Shown: positions 38,224 through 47,207 of the stretch, piece by piece
How positions within the stretch are numbered: the stretch's first letter is position 1
How the letters are laid out: each line of letters opens with the position of its first letter
DNA from: an uncultured Hellea sp.
GTDB taxonomy: Bacteria > Pseudomonadota > Alphaproteobacteria > Caulobacterales > Maricaulaceae
Direction of reading: 5' to 3'
Assembly: GCA_938007935.1 (NCBI GenBank)
Contig: CALLMD010000029.1
Location: 17,889 to 81,888, forward strand
Length of the DNA: 64,000 nucleotides
Notes under the pieces: generated by a model
Database searches by the model: none
What the model was told of the DNA's origin: nothing
The model's input: only the letters and a program-made list of their open reading frames with translations
Made by a program: the position numbers and the translations under genes

Positions 38224-39708
38224 CTATTGTTCCCACCATTCGCGGCCATCTCTATCAAGAAGCATAGCGGATTGTATAGGGCCTTGAGTGCCTGCAACAT
38301 ACGTCTCTAAAGGCTGACTAACTTCGTCCCAGCTTTTCAAAAGCTGATCCACCCAACGCCACGCAGCTTCAACTTCATCACGGCTCATGAATAAGGCTAA
38401 ATTACCCCTGACAATATCCATCAATAAGCGCTCATAAGCATCAGGATAGCGCACTGTGAAGTTTTCTGCATAGGATAAATCAAGCGGCAAATATTTAAGG
38501 CGCAAACCACCTGGTCCAGGTTCTTTGATTTGCATGAAAAGACGCATGCCTTCATCAGGTTGCAATCGCATCACAAGCCGGTTTGGAAGGCGGTCAGCTT
38601 TATCAAATAACGGATGCGGCGTGGGTTTAAATTGAATCATTATCGAAGAACGACGCCCTTCCATCCGCTTACCTGTACGTAGGTAAAAAGGAACTCCCGC
38701 CCAACGGCCATTTTGAATTTCTACTTTTAGAGCGACAAATGTTTCCGTCGTACTTTTAGGTTTTTCACCTGATAATGACTCTTGATACGAGACAACTTTT
38801 TTACCTTTAACAAGTCCTGCATCGTATTGTGCCCGGGTAGAGTTTTGTAATACTGTTTCCGCCGTATAAGGTTTAAGCGCTTTCAGCACTTTGATTTTTT
38901 CGACTCGAACATCATCAGCTTCTAAAGAATTTGGAGGCTCCATAGCTGTCAGACATACGAGTTGCAAAAGATGATTTTGGATCATATCCCGAACAGCACC
39001 GGATCGGTCATAATAATCAGCCCGACCTTCTAGTCCCAACTCTTCAGCTACAGTAATCTGCACATGATCAATCGCGTTTCTTGACCAAACAGGTTCTAAT
39101 AATGCGTTAGCAAAACGTAATACAATTAAGTTTTGAACAGTTTCTTTACCGAGATAATGATCAATACGGTAAATGGACTTTTCTTCGAAAATTGCTCCAA
39201 CACCCGCGTTAATTTCGCGTGCGGATTCCAAATCCGTCCCAATAGGTTTTTCTAGAACTAAGCGAGCATTAGGCGTGTTCAGGCCAACCTCGCCGAGTAC
39301 ATTACATATTGCAGTATAAATTAGTGGCGTTGTGGCAAGATAGAAAACTTGCGGACGACCATCATTCGTCAAATACCCCTTAAGCGTATTCCAAGATGGA
39401 CCCACTTTCGTGACATCCATATGAATATATTCAAGAAATTCAGAAAATGACCCCCATTTACCTTCATCCCAATTAGAAGACGCGGCTTGGCAAGCCTCCT
39501 TTGCCAAATTAACAAATTCTTGGCGAGATAGCTTTGATCTAGCAACTCCAACAATCCTGCAAGACTGATCGATTTGGCCATCCAAAAACCGATGAAACAG
39601 CGCTGGGATTAATTTACGCTTAGATAGGTCTCCCGTTCCTCCAAAAATGACGATGTCAAAGGGGTCGACTGGGATAAATTCTGCCAAACTTCTAACTCCA
39701 AATTTCAA
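38224..39708 (-). CDS. zwf: Glucose-6-phosphate 1-dehydrogenase
   Basis: 494 residues. GGTGDLSKRKLIPALF (about 23-38) is the NADP-binding loop, and YRIDHYLGKETVQNL (about 180-194) is the active-site motif. It oxidises glucose-6-phosphate to the lactone and makes NADPH. It lies 78 bases after gapA and just before pgl, on one apparent transcript. Confidence 0.97.
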   Translation of the reverse strand: MKFGVRSLAEFIPVDPFDIVIFGGTGDLSKRKLIPALFHRFLDGQIDQSCRIVGVARSKLSRQEFVNLAKEACQAASSNWDEGKWGSFSEFLEYIHMDVTKVGPSWNTLKGYLTNDGRPQVFYLATTPLIYTAICNVLGEVGLNTPNARLVLEKPIGTDLESAREINAGVGAIFEEKSIYRIDHYLGKETVQNLIVLRFANALLEPVWSRNAIDHVQITVAEELGLEGRADYYDRSGAVRDMIQNHLLQLVCLTAMEPPNSLEADDVRVEKIKVLKALKPYTAETVLQNSTRAQYDAGLVKGKKVVSYQESLSGEKPKSTTETFVALKVEIQNGRWAGVPFYLRTGKRMEGRRSSIMIQFKPTPHPLFDKADRLPNRLVMRLQPDEGMRLFMQIKEPGPGGLRLKYLPLDLSYAENFTVRYPDAYERLLMDIVRGNLALFMSRDEVEAAWRWVDQLLKSWDEVSQPLETYVAGTQGPIQSAMLLDRDGREWWEQ

Positions 39709-39786
39709 TGCCAGCAGCGTTACATTTTAACGGTTGCTTCAGGGCTGCATAGACTGCGATATCTAAGACTAGCAAGTTCATTTTAT

Positions 39787-40791
39787 TCAGATAAATTTCG
39801 CCATAACAGATGCCGTATCTAACATACGGTTAGAAAAACCCCACTCATTATCATACCAAGACATAACACGAACAAGACCACTATCCGTAACATATACTTG
39901 ATCGCTTGCGAAACTGGAAGAATGAGGATCATGGTTTAAGTCAATAGATACGAGGGCTTCATCCACAAAGCCGAGAATATTTTTCATTGATCCAGCACTA
40001 GCTACTTTAAAAGAATCTCGTACTTTTTCTGCAGATACTTTCTCTTCGAGATGAACCGTAAGATCAACCATTGAAACATTAGGTACAGGTACACGTACAG
40101 CTACCCCCTCCAACTTTCCGTTAAGTTCAGGAAGCACTCTTCCAATCGCTTTGGCCGCCCCAGTGGATGTTGGCACCATCGATAAAGCTGCAGCACGACC
40201 ACGATAAATATCTTTATGCATTGAGTCTTGAGTTGGTTGGTCTCCAGTATACGCATGAATGGTTGTCATAATTCCGCTGACCACGCCAAAATTCTCATGA
40301 AGAACTTTTAAGAGCGGCGCTAAAGCATTGGTTGTACAAGATGCATTTGAAACAAAAACATCAGTAGCATCAATGAGATTATCATTCACCCCATAAACGA
40401 TTGTTTTAGTATCATCTTTAGCAGGAGCTGACATAAGGACTTTTTTTGCCCCAGCGAGAATATGTTTGCCGCATAAGTCTTGAGTCAGAAAGAAACCCGT
40501 ACACTCCATAACAATATCAATCCCGAGCTTTTCCCAGGGTAAATTTTCCGGTTCGCGTTCATTAAAGACTGGGATTAACACCCCATTAACCGAGATTGCA
40601 TCGTCGCCTGCTCCTATATCGCCGGGAAAAGGACCATGCACACTGTCATATTTAAGTAAATGAGCCAGTCGTGCAGCCTCTGCCAGGTCATTAATAGCTA
40701 CAACTTCGAGATCTTTTCTTCCTGTTTCGATAAGGGCTCGCAGTACCATTCGACCAATTCTGCCAAACCCATTAATTGCAATTTTAACCAT
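39787..40791 (-). CDS. gapA: Glyceraldehyde-3-phosphate dehydrogenase
   Basis: 334 residues from the ATG at 40791, chosen because AGGA lies 8 bases upstream and the protein then starts VKIAINGFGRIGRM. SNASCTTNALAP (about 150-161) contains the catalytic Cys. It oxidises glyceraldehyde-3-phosphate in lower glycolysis. Being first in a run with zwf, pgl and edd, it should provide the lower-branch step for the glyceraldehyde-3-phosphate made by the Entner-Doudoroff pathway. The upstream region to the divergent regulator has repeated operator-like sites. Confidence 0.95.
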   Translation of the reverse strand: MVKIAINGFGRIGRMVLRALIETGRKDLEVVAINDLAEAARLAHLLKYDSVHGPFPGDIGAGDDAISVNGVLIPVFNEREPENLPWEKLGIDIVMECTGFFLTQDLCGKHILAGAKKVLMSAPAKDDTKTIVYGVNDNLIDATDVFVSNASCTTNALAPLLKVLHENFGVVSGIMTTIHAYTGDQPTQDSMHKDIYRGRAAALSMVPTSTGAAKAIGRVLPELNGKLEGVAVRVPVPNVSMVDLTVHLEEKVSAEKVRDSFKVASAGSMKNILGFVDEALVSIDLNHDPHSSSFASDQVYVTDSGLVRVMSWYDNEWGFSNRMLDTASVMAKFI

Positions 40792-40822
40792 TGAAGTATC
40801 CTGTGATTCAATTTGCTTATTC

Positions 40823-40874
40823 AATAACAACATTTTTATACATTTTAAAAGAAAAATGTTCTAATAACAACATT
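40823..40874. promoter_or_regulatory. Operator-like repeats between gapA and the DeoR-type gene
   Basis: AATAACAACATT occurs at 40823-40834 and again at 40863-40874, exactly 40 bases apart. AATGTT at 40855-40860 makes inverted pairs with both AACATT ends: AATGTT-N8-AACATT (40855-40874) and AACATTTTT/AAAAATGTT (40829-40860). The N8 palindrome resembles the ATGTTCG...CGAACAT operators of GlpR-type regulators. The likely reader is the DeoR/GlpR-like protein encoded next door. Four-turn spacing allows looping or two-dimer binding. Inferred by eye. Confidence 0.6.
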
Positions 40875-40929
40875 ATTGTGGTATTTTGAAAATCATTGCA
40901 ATTCGTCTTATTATATGAGACTAAAAATT

Positions 40930-41742
40930 ATGAGTGAAAACCCCTCTATCAAACCTGATGTGAAAATAGGTTCTTATTTCGAACCTAATGTCAGGCAGTC
41001 AAAGCTAATCAAAATGGTTTTAACCCATGGATTTGCTGAAACTGAGCTTGCTGCGAGAAAGTTTGGAAAAACAACACAAACAATAAGACGAGACTTTGAC
41101 ATTTTAGAAAAACATGGGCTAATCCGCCGCGTACATGGCGGTGCTAGCGCAGTTCAAGGATATGAAAATCGTTCTTACAGAGAGCGTTTAGCTTCACGCT
41201 CTGGAGAGAAAAACCTTATAGGACAAACAACGGCTGCCCTTATTCCTAATGAAAGATGTATATTTCTGAGTTTAGGCACAAGTACCGAAGCCGTTGCCCG
41301 TCACTTAATCTCTCATCAGGATATGCAATTCGTTACGAATAATCTAAACATAGCTCATGTGCTTCAAGACACGGAAACCTCAGAGTTAACTCTTTGTGGA
41401 GGCCACGTGCGACGCCAAGATGGCGGCATGCTGGGCCCTCGTGCGTTCGATATGATCTCAGAACACCGTTTCGACTTTGGGATTATAGGAGCTGGCGCAA
41501 TTACCCCATCAGGAAACCTGTTCTCTTATAGCCTCAATGAAGCTAGAATGGCTCAAGCCATTATCGCCCAATCTGACGTAACAATTTTGGTCGCAGATGA
41601 AAAAAAAATCGGTCAAAATGCTAATCACAAGATGGCCGCACTTGAAGATGTTGATATATTTGTAACAGATGACAAAACCAATGATTTTATTGGTGAACTT
41701 TGCATAGAGCAAAACGTCAAATTAATCATTGCAGCTGATTAA
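40930..41742 (+). CDS. DeoR/GlpR-family transcriptional repressor
   Basis: 270 residues from the ATG at 40930 (in-frame ATG at 40915 possible). An N-terminal helix-turn-helix includes AARKFGKTTQTIRRDFDILEKHGLIRRVHGG, seen in part as TTQTIRRDFDILEKHGLI, the DeoR recognition helix. The C-terminal DeoRC sensor domain has LSLGTSTEAVARHL and GxxGAGAITPSG phosphosugar-binding loops. GlpR-type members bind a sugar or glycerol phosphate. Being divergent from gapA-zwf-pgl-edd, it probably represses that run until a pathway phosphosugar appears. Confidence 0.88.
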   Translation: MSENPSIKPDVKIGSYFEPNVRQSKLIKMVLTHGFAETELAARKFGKTTQTIRRDFDILEKHGLIRRVHGGASAVQGYENRSYRERLASRSGEKNLIGQTTAALIPNERCIFLSLGTSTEAVARHLISHQDMQFVTNNLNIAHVLQDTETSELTLCGGHVRRQDGGMLGPRAFDMISEHRFDFGIIGAGAITPSGNLFSYSLNEARMAQAIIAQSDVTILVADEKKIGQNANHKMAALEDVDIFVTDDKTNDFIGELCIEQNVKLIIAAD

Positions 41743-41753
41743 ACTGGAAGGGG

Positions 41754-42629
41754 TCAACCCCCGCAATCTTCGGCTTGTGGCAATACAAAGAGGCAATCGG
41801 GAAGATCTTGATTTATCGCGTATCGCTCCCAAATCACCTCATTAGACTTTGTACCGTTATAATAAAGGCGCACCCTACCTGGCTGTACCCAGCTTTCATT
41901 TGGGTTGGAATAAAAATCCGAATAAATACGCTCGTGCCAACCTCGCGCCGTATCGAATCCAACTTTTAAAATTTTATAATCCTTTTGCGCAATCCCGAAC
42001 TTTGTTTCACCGCCAGCAGGATCAAACACTTTAATCATATAGGCGGACTTTCCATCAATAAGATCATCAGGCAAACGTTCTAACCGATACCCATCACCCA
42101 AGGCATGGCGAATAACACCAAACCCAAAGTTTTCAGACCACCCTTTATCCGCGTCCGTTTTGGGCTGCGCGCCCTTATCGGTATAAGTAGTGATGCCATC
42201 ATAACTTATATTTATAACTGCCTCACCGTTTTTAACGGAGTAAATTCGTACTTTTCCAGCAACTTGTCGCGCATCAGTTTTTCTAGCTGCATATACGCGC
42301 CACATTTTATGACTTTCATGACGATGGGTCTTCCCGTCTTTATAAAAAACTGCATAACCTCCCAGAGCCAAAGAATTTGGCCTGGCCCAAGTTAAACCGC
42401 CTGTAGCTTTATGTGCACGCGTGATTATGTCTCTAGGGGTCACGAAATCATAATCTGTGATTAGTGTATTCGTTTCTATTTTGGGTGTCGTATAGACCTT
42501 TTTGATTTCGTTAGATTTAGACTCATCATTAACCTGAGCAGGGGCATCTGAGTTCTTAAATTCGACTCGCTCGCAGCCATTTATGAAGACTGTTAAAGCG
42601 CCCATCATAAAAACATAAGACAACTTCAT
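41754..42629 (-). CDS. Unrecognised lipoprotein, 291 residues
   Basis: A signal peptide with lipobox FINGC (Cys at residue 19) predicts a lipid-anchored envelope protein. Residues 60-290 begin ITRAHKATGGLTWARPNSLALGG in part as HKATGG..W...SLALGG, and contain many beta-strand-like stretches. This opening resembles LolA/LppX-type outer-membrane lipoprotein-sorting folds, but the match is weak and I do not name a family. It is followed directly by nothing on the same strand and preceded 9 bases away by the QEGLA metallopeptidase gene, so the two are probably co-transcribed. Confidence 0.8.
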   Translation of the reverse strand: MKLSYVFMMGALTVFINGCERVEFKNSDAPAQVNDESKSNEIKKVYTTPKIETNTLITDYDFVTPRDIITRAHKATGGLTWARPNSLALGGYAVFYKDGKTHRHESHKMWRVYAARKTDARQVAGKVRIYSVKNGEAVINISYDGITTYTDKGAQPKTDADKGWSENFGFGVIRHALGDGYRLERLPDDLIDGKSAYMIKVFDPAGGETKFGIAQKDYKILKVGFDTARGWHERIYSDFYSNPNESWVQPGRVRLYYNGTKSNEVIWERYAINQDLPDCLFVLPQAEDCGG

Positions 42630-42638
42630 CTTACCAAC

Positions 42639-43922
42639 CTATACTGCAAAATCCCATACAATTGGTACATCATCCAACTCTTCTTGATAATAGGCCTGAA
42701 AACCTGGCATTTTCACCTGATTTAAAAAACTTGAATAAGCCATATAGGATACTAAAAACCTTAGATCTTTTGCCCAAGGCGGCATGAACTCTGGCTCCCT
42801 CATGCGGCCCGAGCTTGCCATTTGAGCTAAAGCAGGCACATCTTCAATATCCATTTTACCACAAAATAGAACACGAATGAGATCCGCTCGCCCTAACTTA
42901 ACCACCGTACGCATAAAATTGTGCACCCGTAATAAACCATTTAGATAAACCATGTCCTTGGTGAACGGTGCGCCGCCTGCTATGATACCACCACGAAAGA
43001 TACGGCGCGTATTCTCAAAAGCTTGCTCTGGAACTTCGACACGTTCCTTGTAAAAATCAAACACCTCTTTAAAATCCGCCCCATCAATCGACATTTGGAT
43101 GCCAATAACTCTATCTGACAAACGCCGGAACCGTTCTGGATCCATAGCTCCGCTAATAATCTCGGCAAATACGGCGAGCCCTTCTTGCACTTCGGTGGTT
43201 CCGGCATGTGCCCGTCCAAGAATTTTGAAATGCGGTTGCGCGCGCCCATTTAGAGCCGTCGCCGTATGTATCAACGCTTCATGCTGAAGAAGTTGCTCAA
43301 TATCGCGGTCAGTGAACTGGGCACTGGAACGAATACGAATACGTGTGCGGCCTGCCACGGCTTTGGCAGATAGCGTATCAGATAGCTCAACGGTCGGAGC
43401 GCTCGCGCCAAAATGTTCTGACAGCCGCGGCATCAGTTCGTCAGCAAACTCACGGGCACTCAAATGGGTTTCGTAACCTTCGACAACAAGCTTAGAAAAA
43501 TCGAGCCCATCAAGCGTTCCGTCCATATGCTGTGCTAAGTCTATTACGCGTGTTTTACCGTCCAGCATTAATTTTTTTGGACTTCCGAAGAGATTAGATG
43601 AGGCTTCATAAAATGCATGTGTCCCGCGAGAAGATATCAGATGGGTCGTCGTTTCGAGTGTATCAGCCAAACGGTTAAGCCATTCAAAAACGACATGCTC
43701 TCCTTGTATGGATTTTCGAGCGTCATGTATAAGTTCACGTGGGCGTGAGACATCTATCGAAGCATATTCAGGGGTCGGTAGTTTTTCAGATTTTAAAAAG
43801 CTTTCACGGTGAGTATCATCCCATGAAACAGAATCTAAAATACGCATTGACTTTGCTGCGAGATTTAGCGCACGCCCCGCATCTTTTGCTTGCCTGAAAT
43901 ATTTAACCGGTAGCTTCTTCAC
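42639..43922 (-). CDS. QEGLA-motif (DUF1704) metallopeptidase-like protein
   Basis: 427 residues. HEALIH at 214-219 is an HExxxH zinc motif, and TTEVQEGLA at 242-250 holds the QEGLA motif that names the 'flavohemoglobin expression-modulating' family, DUF1704. Eukaryotic relatives (MATCAP) are tubulin tyrosine carboxypeptidases, so a protease activity is plausible. The bacterial substrate is unknown. The start is a GTG at 43922 inside a small palindrome. It is the upstream gene of a pair with the unknown lipoprotein. Confidence 0.85.
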   Translation of the reverse strand: MKKLPVKYFRQAKDAGRALNLAAKSMRILDSVSWDDTHRESFLKSEKLPTPEYASIDVSRPRELIHDARKSIQGEHVVFEWLNRLADTLETTTHLISSRGTHAFYEASSNLFGSPKKLMLDGKTRVIDLAQHMDGTLDGLDFSKLVVEGYETHLSAREFADELMPRLSEHFGASAPTVELSDTLSAKAVAGRTRIRIRSSAQFTDRDIEQLLQHEALIHTATALNGRAQPHFKILGRAHAGTTEVQEGLAVFAEIISGAMDPERFRRLSDRVIGIQMSIDGADFKEVFDFYKERVEVPEQAFENTRRIFRGGIIAGGAPFTKDMVYLNGLLRVHNFMRTVVKLGRADLIRVLFCGKMDIEDVPALAQMASSGRMREPEFMPPWAKDLRFLVSYMAYSSFLNQVKMPGFQAYYQEELDDVPIVWDFAV

Positions 43923-44015
43923 GATACAGTCGTGGCAAAGGCTAAACTATTTGTCCAGAATAGAATCTAGGCAATACCACTTGCCCTACTCCTTTATTCG
44001 CCTTATCTCCGCGCC

Positions 44016-45605
44016 ATGTCCAAAGCCCTTGAATCTGAACCCAGTAAACGGCGTGTTTTTGCCATTATCTCTCATCCTGATGCGGGAAAGACAACTCTAA
44101 CAGAAAATATGTTGCTGGCAGCTGGCGCGATTCATCAAGCTGGGCAAGTCGCTGCACGTGGTGAAGCGAGGAGAACACAATCTGACTGGATGAAAATAGA
44201 GCAAGAACGAGGTATTTCTGTATCTTCATCCGTCATGACCTTTGAGCATGCGGGCCTAACATTTAACTTACTTGATACGCCAGGGCATGAGGATTTTTCA
44301 GAAGATACTTATCGCACACTAACTGCCGCGGATTGCGCCGTAATGGTCATCGATGCAGCGAAAGGGATTGAACCACAAACATTAAAACTTTTTGAAGTAT
44401 GCCGCCTTCGCGATATTCCGATTGTAACCTTCGTGAACAAGCTTGACCGTGAAGCCCGCGACACATTTGAAATCATCGCTGAAATCGAAGACAAGCTTGC
44501 CCTTGATGTTGTTCCTATGCAATGGCCAGCTGGCTCTGGTCGAAGATTTCGAGGGGTTTCGGATTTACGTAGCGGCCAATTCCTTACTTTTGTTAAGCCT
44601 GAAGACGGTGGGATACATAGTTGGACCCCAATGGAAGGAAATGCCATAGGAGCCCATTTTGATGATAACGAAATGCTAGAAGAGTTTGTAGAAGAACAAG
44701 AACTAGCGAAAGAATACCCGACCTTTAACGAACAATCATTTCGTGAAGGCCATATGACGCCTGTTTATTTTGGTAGCGCTCTTCGTAAATTCGGAGTCTT
44801 AGAATTAATCAATGCACTCTCTGAATTTGCACCGCAACCACAGCCAGAGATTTGCACAAAAGCTGGTCAAAAAATCGAAATAAAGCCAACTGATAAAGAA
44901 GTTGCAGGGTTCGTTTTTAAAGTCCAGGCCAATATGGACCTTAACCATCGCGACCGGGTCGCTTTTCTAAGAATGTGTTCAGGCGAGTTTAGACGTGGCA
45001 TGAAATTGAAAACAACCGAAAATAAAACGATTTCAGTTCACAATCCTATCCTATTTTTCGCTCAAGACAGAGAACTTGCAGACCACGCTTATGCGGGTGA
45101 CGTCATTGGAATCCCCAATCACGGCGCGCTTCGCGTAGGCGATAGCCTGTCAGAAAATGGGAAAATAAAGTTTGCGGGAATTCCTAATTTTGCTCCTGAA
45201 ATATTACGCCGCGCCCGTCTTGCAGATCCGTTGAAAGCCAAACATTTACGCAAAGCTTTGGAAAGCCTTGCAGAAGAAGGTGTCACACAACTTTTCAAAC
45301 CTGCATTCGGGTCTGATATGATAGTTGGCGCGGTGGGCGCTCTACAAATTGACGTTATGCGCGAACGTATAAAAACGGAATATGGTTTAGACGTTACTTT
45401 CGAGTCCCCGCCTTATCAAATTGCCCGCTGGCTGGCATGTGATGACCCAATTAAACTCAAAGCATTTATGGACAAATCCCAAGCATCAATGGGTGAGGAC
45501 CTAGACGGCGCCCCGGTTTTCCTTGCCAAATCTGCTTGGGATATTGGTTATGCCCAAGAAAAAAATCCAGATATCAAGTTTTTAACGACAAAAGAACGTA
45601 GCTAA
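44016..45605 (+). CDS. prfC: Peptide chain release factor 3
   Basis: 529 residues. G1 SHPDAGKTTLTE (19-30), the switch region ERGISVSSSVMTF, G3 DTPGHEDFSEDTYR (about 88-101) and G4 NKLDRE mark a translational GTPase. The SHPDAGKTT start and the SEDTYRTL run are specific to RF3 rather than EF-G. It removes RF1/RF2 from the ribosome after peptide release. The gene is alone on the plus strand with divergent DUF1704 gene upstream. Confidence 0.96.
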   Translation: MSKALESEPSKRRVFAIISHPDAGKTTLTENMLLAAGAIHQAGQVAARGEARRTQSDWMKIEQERGISVSSSVMTFEHAGLTFNLLDTPGHEDFSEDTYRTLTAADCAVMVIDAAKGIEPQTLKLFEVCRLRDIPIVTFVNKLDREARDTFEIIAEIEDKLALDVVPMQWPAGSGRRFRGVSDLRSGQFLTFVKPEDGGIHSWTPMEGNAIGAHFDDNEMLEEFVEEQELAKEYPTFNEQSFREGHMTPVYFGSALRKFGVLELINALSEFAPQPQPEICTKAGQKIEIKPTDKEVAGFVFKVQANMDLNHRDRVAFLRMCSGEFRRGMKLKTTENKTISVHNPILFFAQDRELADHAYAGDVIGIPNHGALRVGDSLSENGKIKFAGIPNFAPEILRRARLADPLKAKHLRKALESLAEEGVTQLFKPAFGSDMIVGAVGALQIDVMRERIKTEYGLDVTFESPPYQIARWLACDDPIKLKAFMDKSQASMGEDLDGAPVFLAKSAWDIGYAQEKNPDIKFLTTKERS

Positions 45606-45633
45606 CGCTAATTTGGCCTGACGTTTGCGTCGC

Positions 45634-46005
45634 ATGTTTCATATTTTTATGAAAAGGCGCTTTTGGCTCATGTTGGCACACTCACTACCAGTCTTAATAA
45701 TGTTTCTTTACACGATCCTCACGGTCTCATTGTTCTTCATTCCTATCACAAAATTTCCTCGAAAGAATAAATTACTAAATTTTTACTGGGTCGGGTTTTG
45801 GACGTTTTTAGTCATGATTGCCGCATTCGCAGGGGGTGAGAACACATTAAAAATGCTGGAATATGACGCCTCGGGAACTTCAAAAGTTATCCTGGCTGGT
45901 ATTTCAGCGAGTTTTGTATTCTTTGTGATGTTCGCATGGTTTCGCTTTTCCGCAAAAATTATCGCAACACTTCTTACTCGCGGATACGCCAAATTACGAA
46001 GCTAA
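45634..46005 (+). CDS. Small membrane protein of unknown function
   Basis: 123 residues from the ATG at 45634 (a TTG at 45625 or ATG at 45649 are possible). About three membrane segments, with a basic N-terminus FMKRRFW and a basic C-terminus RGYAKLRS. No family recognised. It begins about 28 bases after prfC and may be read through from it. No clear ribosome site decides the start. Confidence 0.6.
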   Translation: MFHIFMKRRFWLMLAHSLPVLIMFLYTILTVSLFFIPITKFPRKNKLLNFYWVGFWTFLVMIAAFAGGENTLKMLEYDASGTSKVILAGISASFVFFVMFAWFRFSAKIIATLLTRGYAKLRS

Positions 46006-46017
46006 AACCCAAACGCG

Positions 46018-47028
46018 CTATCCTCCTGCTAATACACCCATTGGCTCTTGAGAAACTGCAATCGTAGGACGTGACTGAGATGTCGCAATAGGCACGTCAT
46101 TTTCCGCAGGTAAATTTAACATTGGACGCGGCGCGCTCACATCATCATTTAAACTACCAAACAAACTGGCCTGTGCTTGCTCAACACTCATTTGCGGTGC
46201 TTGAGCCGCACGTTGTGCTGCAGCCACTTCAGCCTCACGCAAACGTTTCTCAGCATTTTGATGTGTGACAGGATTGTTCACGGAACCTTTCGGAAGTGCC
46301 GCTTGGGGGCGAGGCGTAATAGGCACTCCAATAGGCGGGCGTGAATTCTGCAAAGGTTTTGAGAGCCGTTTAGCCTGCATCATTTCTTGCTGAGGTCCGT
46401 CTAACGCATGACTAAATTGCGGCATAGTTTGCGGAGGTCGAGCCATCTGAATTCTAGGGTCTCGCATAAGACGTTGCGCCCCGCTTCGTACTGGACGGGT
46501 TGAGTTCATAGCGGCTCGCGCAATATGACTTGGCAGCTGCCGATGAAAGTTTTGTTGCGCCGTAAGGGAGTGAATAGGTCGGCGAACTACACTCTGCGTT
46601 GGACGAACTTGCTGCGGGACAGCTTGGCGTATAACGCGTCTATTGGGTGAGGTTTGACGAACAGTTGAACGCGCTTTTGTAGCTTGGGACGTCCCCACAC
46701 GAATAGTATTGGTTGCTCCAATAGAAACATTGGGCGCGATTAATGATGCTCCCTGACCACTAATACTTATTGCGCTTTCAATCGGATTCGCGGGTTTGGA
46801 ATTAAATTCACAGACCCCAGGAGCGCGCAGATTGACTTTCACATAATTCCACCCCCTGCACTGCGCATCCCCCGCACATTGATTTTCACACACATCCGCA
46901 GCTGGCGCGATGACACTATGATAAGGCGCACCCGGGCGGTAAGTCCCAAGATCAGCGGCAAAAGCAGGGGCAGACATAAGAGATGCTAAAGATAAGATAG
47001 ATAAAAAGCGCATAAAGTTCACCGACAT
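46018..47028 (-). CDS. Exported PAN-domain protein with long disordered tail
   Basis: 336 residues from the ATG at 47028, which has AGGAAA upstream; a longer open frame to 47178 is unlikely. The signal peptide ends PAFAA. Residues about 25-90 form a PAN/Apple-type domain with paired Cys: CENQCAGDAQCRGWNY and PGVCEFNS. The rest is Arg/Gln/Pro/Ser-rich and probably disordered (many RPxQ and RRP steps). PAN domains bind protein or carbohydrate, so it is likely a periplasmic or surface binding protein. Its partner is unknown. Confidence 0.75.
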   Translation of the reverse strand: MSVNFMRFLSILSLASLMSAPAFAADLGTYRPGAPYHSVIAPAADVCENQCAGDAQCRGWNYVKVNLRAPGVCEFNSKPANPIESAISISGQGASLIAPNVSIGATNTIRVGTSQATKARSTVRQTSPNRRVIRQAVPQQVRPTQSVVRRPIHSLTAQQNFHRQLPSHIARAAMNSTRPVRSGAQRLMRDPRIQMARPPQTMPQFSHALDGPQQEMMQAKRLSKPLQNSRPPIGVPITPRPQAALPKGSVNNPVTHQNAEKRLREAEVAAAQRAAQAPQMSVEQAQASLFGSLNDDVSAPRPMLNLPAENDVPIATSQSRPTIAVSQEPMGVLAGG

Positions 47029-47207
47029 TGATTCGTTTCCTAAACTTGCCGCAAGAGTTGTTAGCACTTCGTTAACCATAACATTAATCTTTCTCAGTTT
47101 TATTAATCTATGCATGTTTCGCACGCTTACATAGAACAAAACATAAACATTAATTGACTTCAATGCTTTCATATGCATTTTAGCAAATACAATAATACGG
47201 AATCTTT

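Noticed and set aside
41738..41762. GGGGTCAACCCC-type repeat between the DeoR-type gene and the lipoprotein
   Set aside because: The stem is 4 bp with no T-run; not a convincing bidirectional terminator.
43920..43934. CACGA-TACAG-TCGTG palindrome over the GTG of the DUF1704 gene
   Set aside because: Only 5 bp; too short to claim regulation, in contrast to the permease hairpin.
47072..47087. TTAA...TTAA pair upstream of the PAN-domain gene and radA, resembling a CtrA box
   Set aside because: The spacing is 8 bases, not 7, and there is no adjacent GANTC. It does not meet the consensus.
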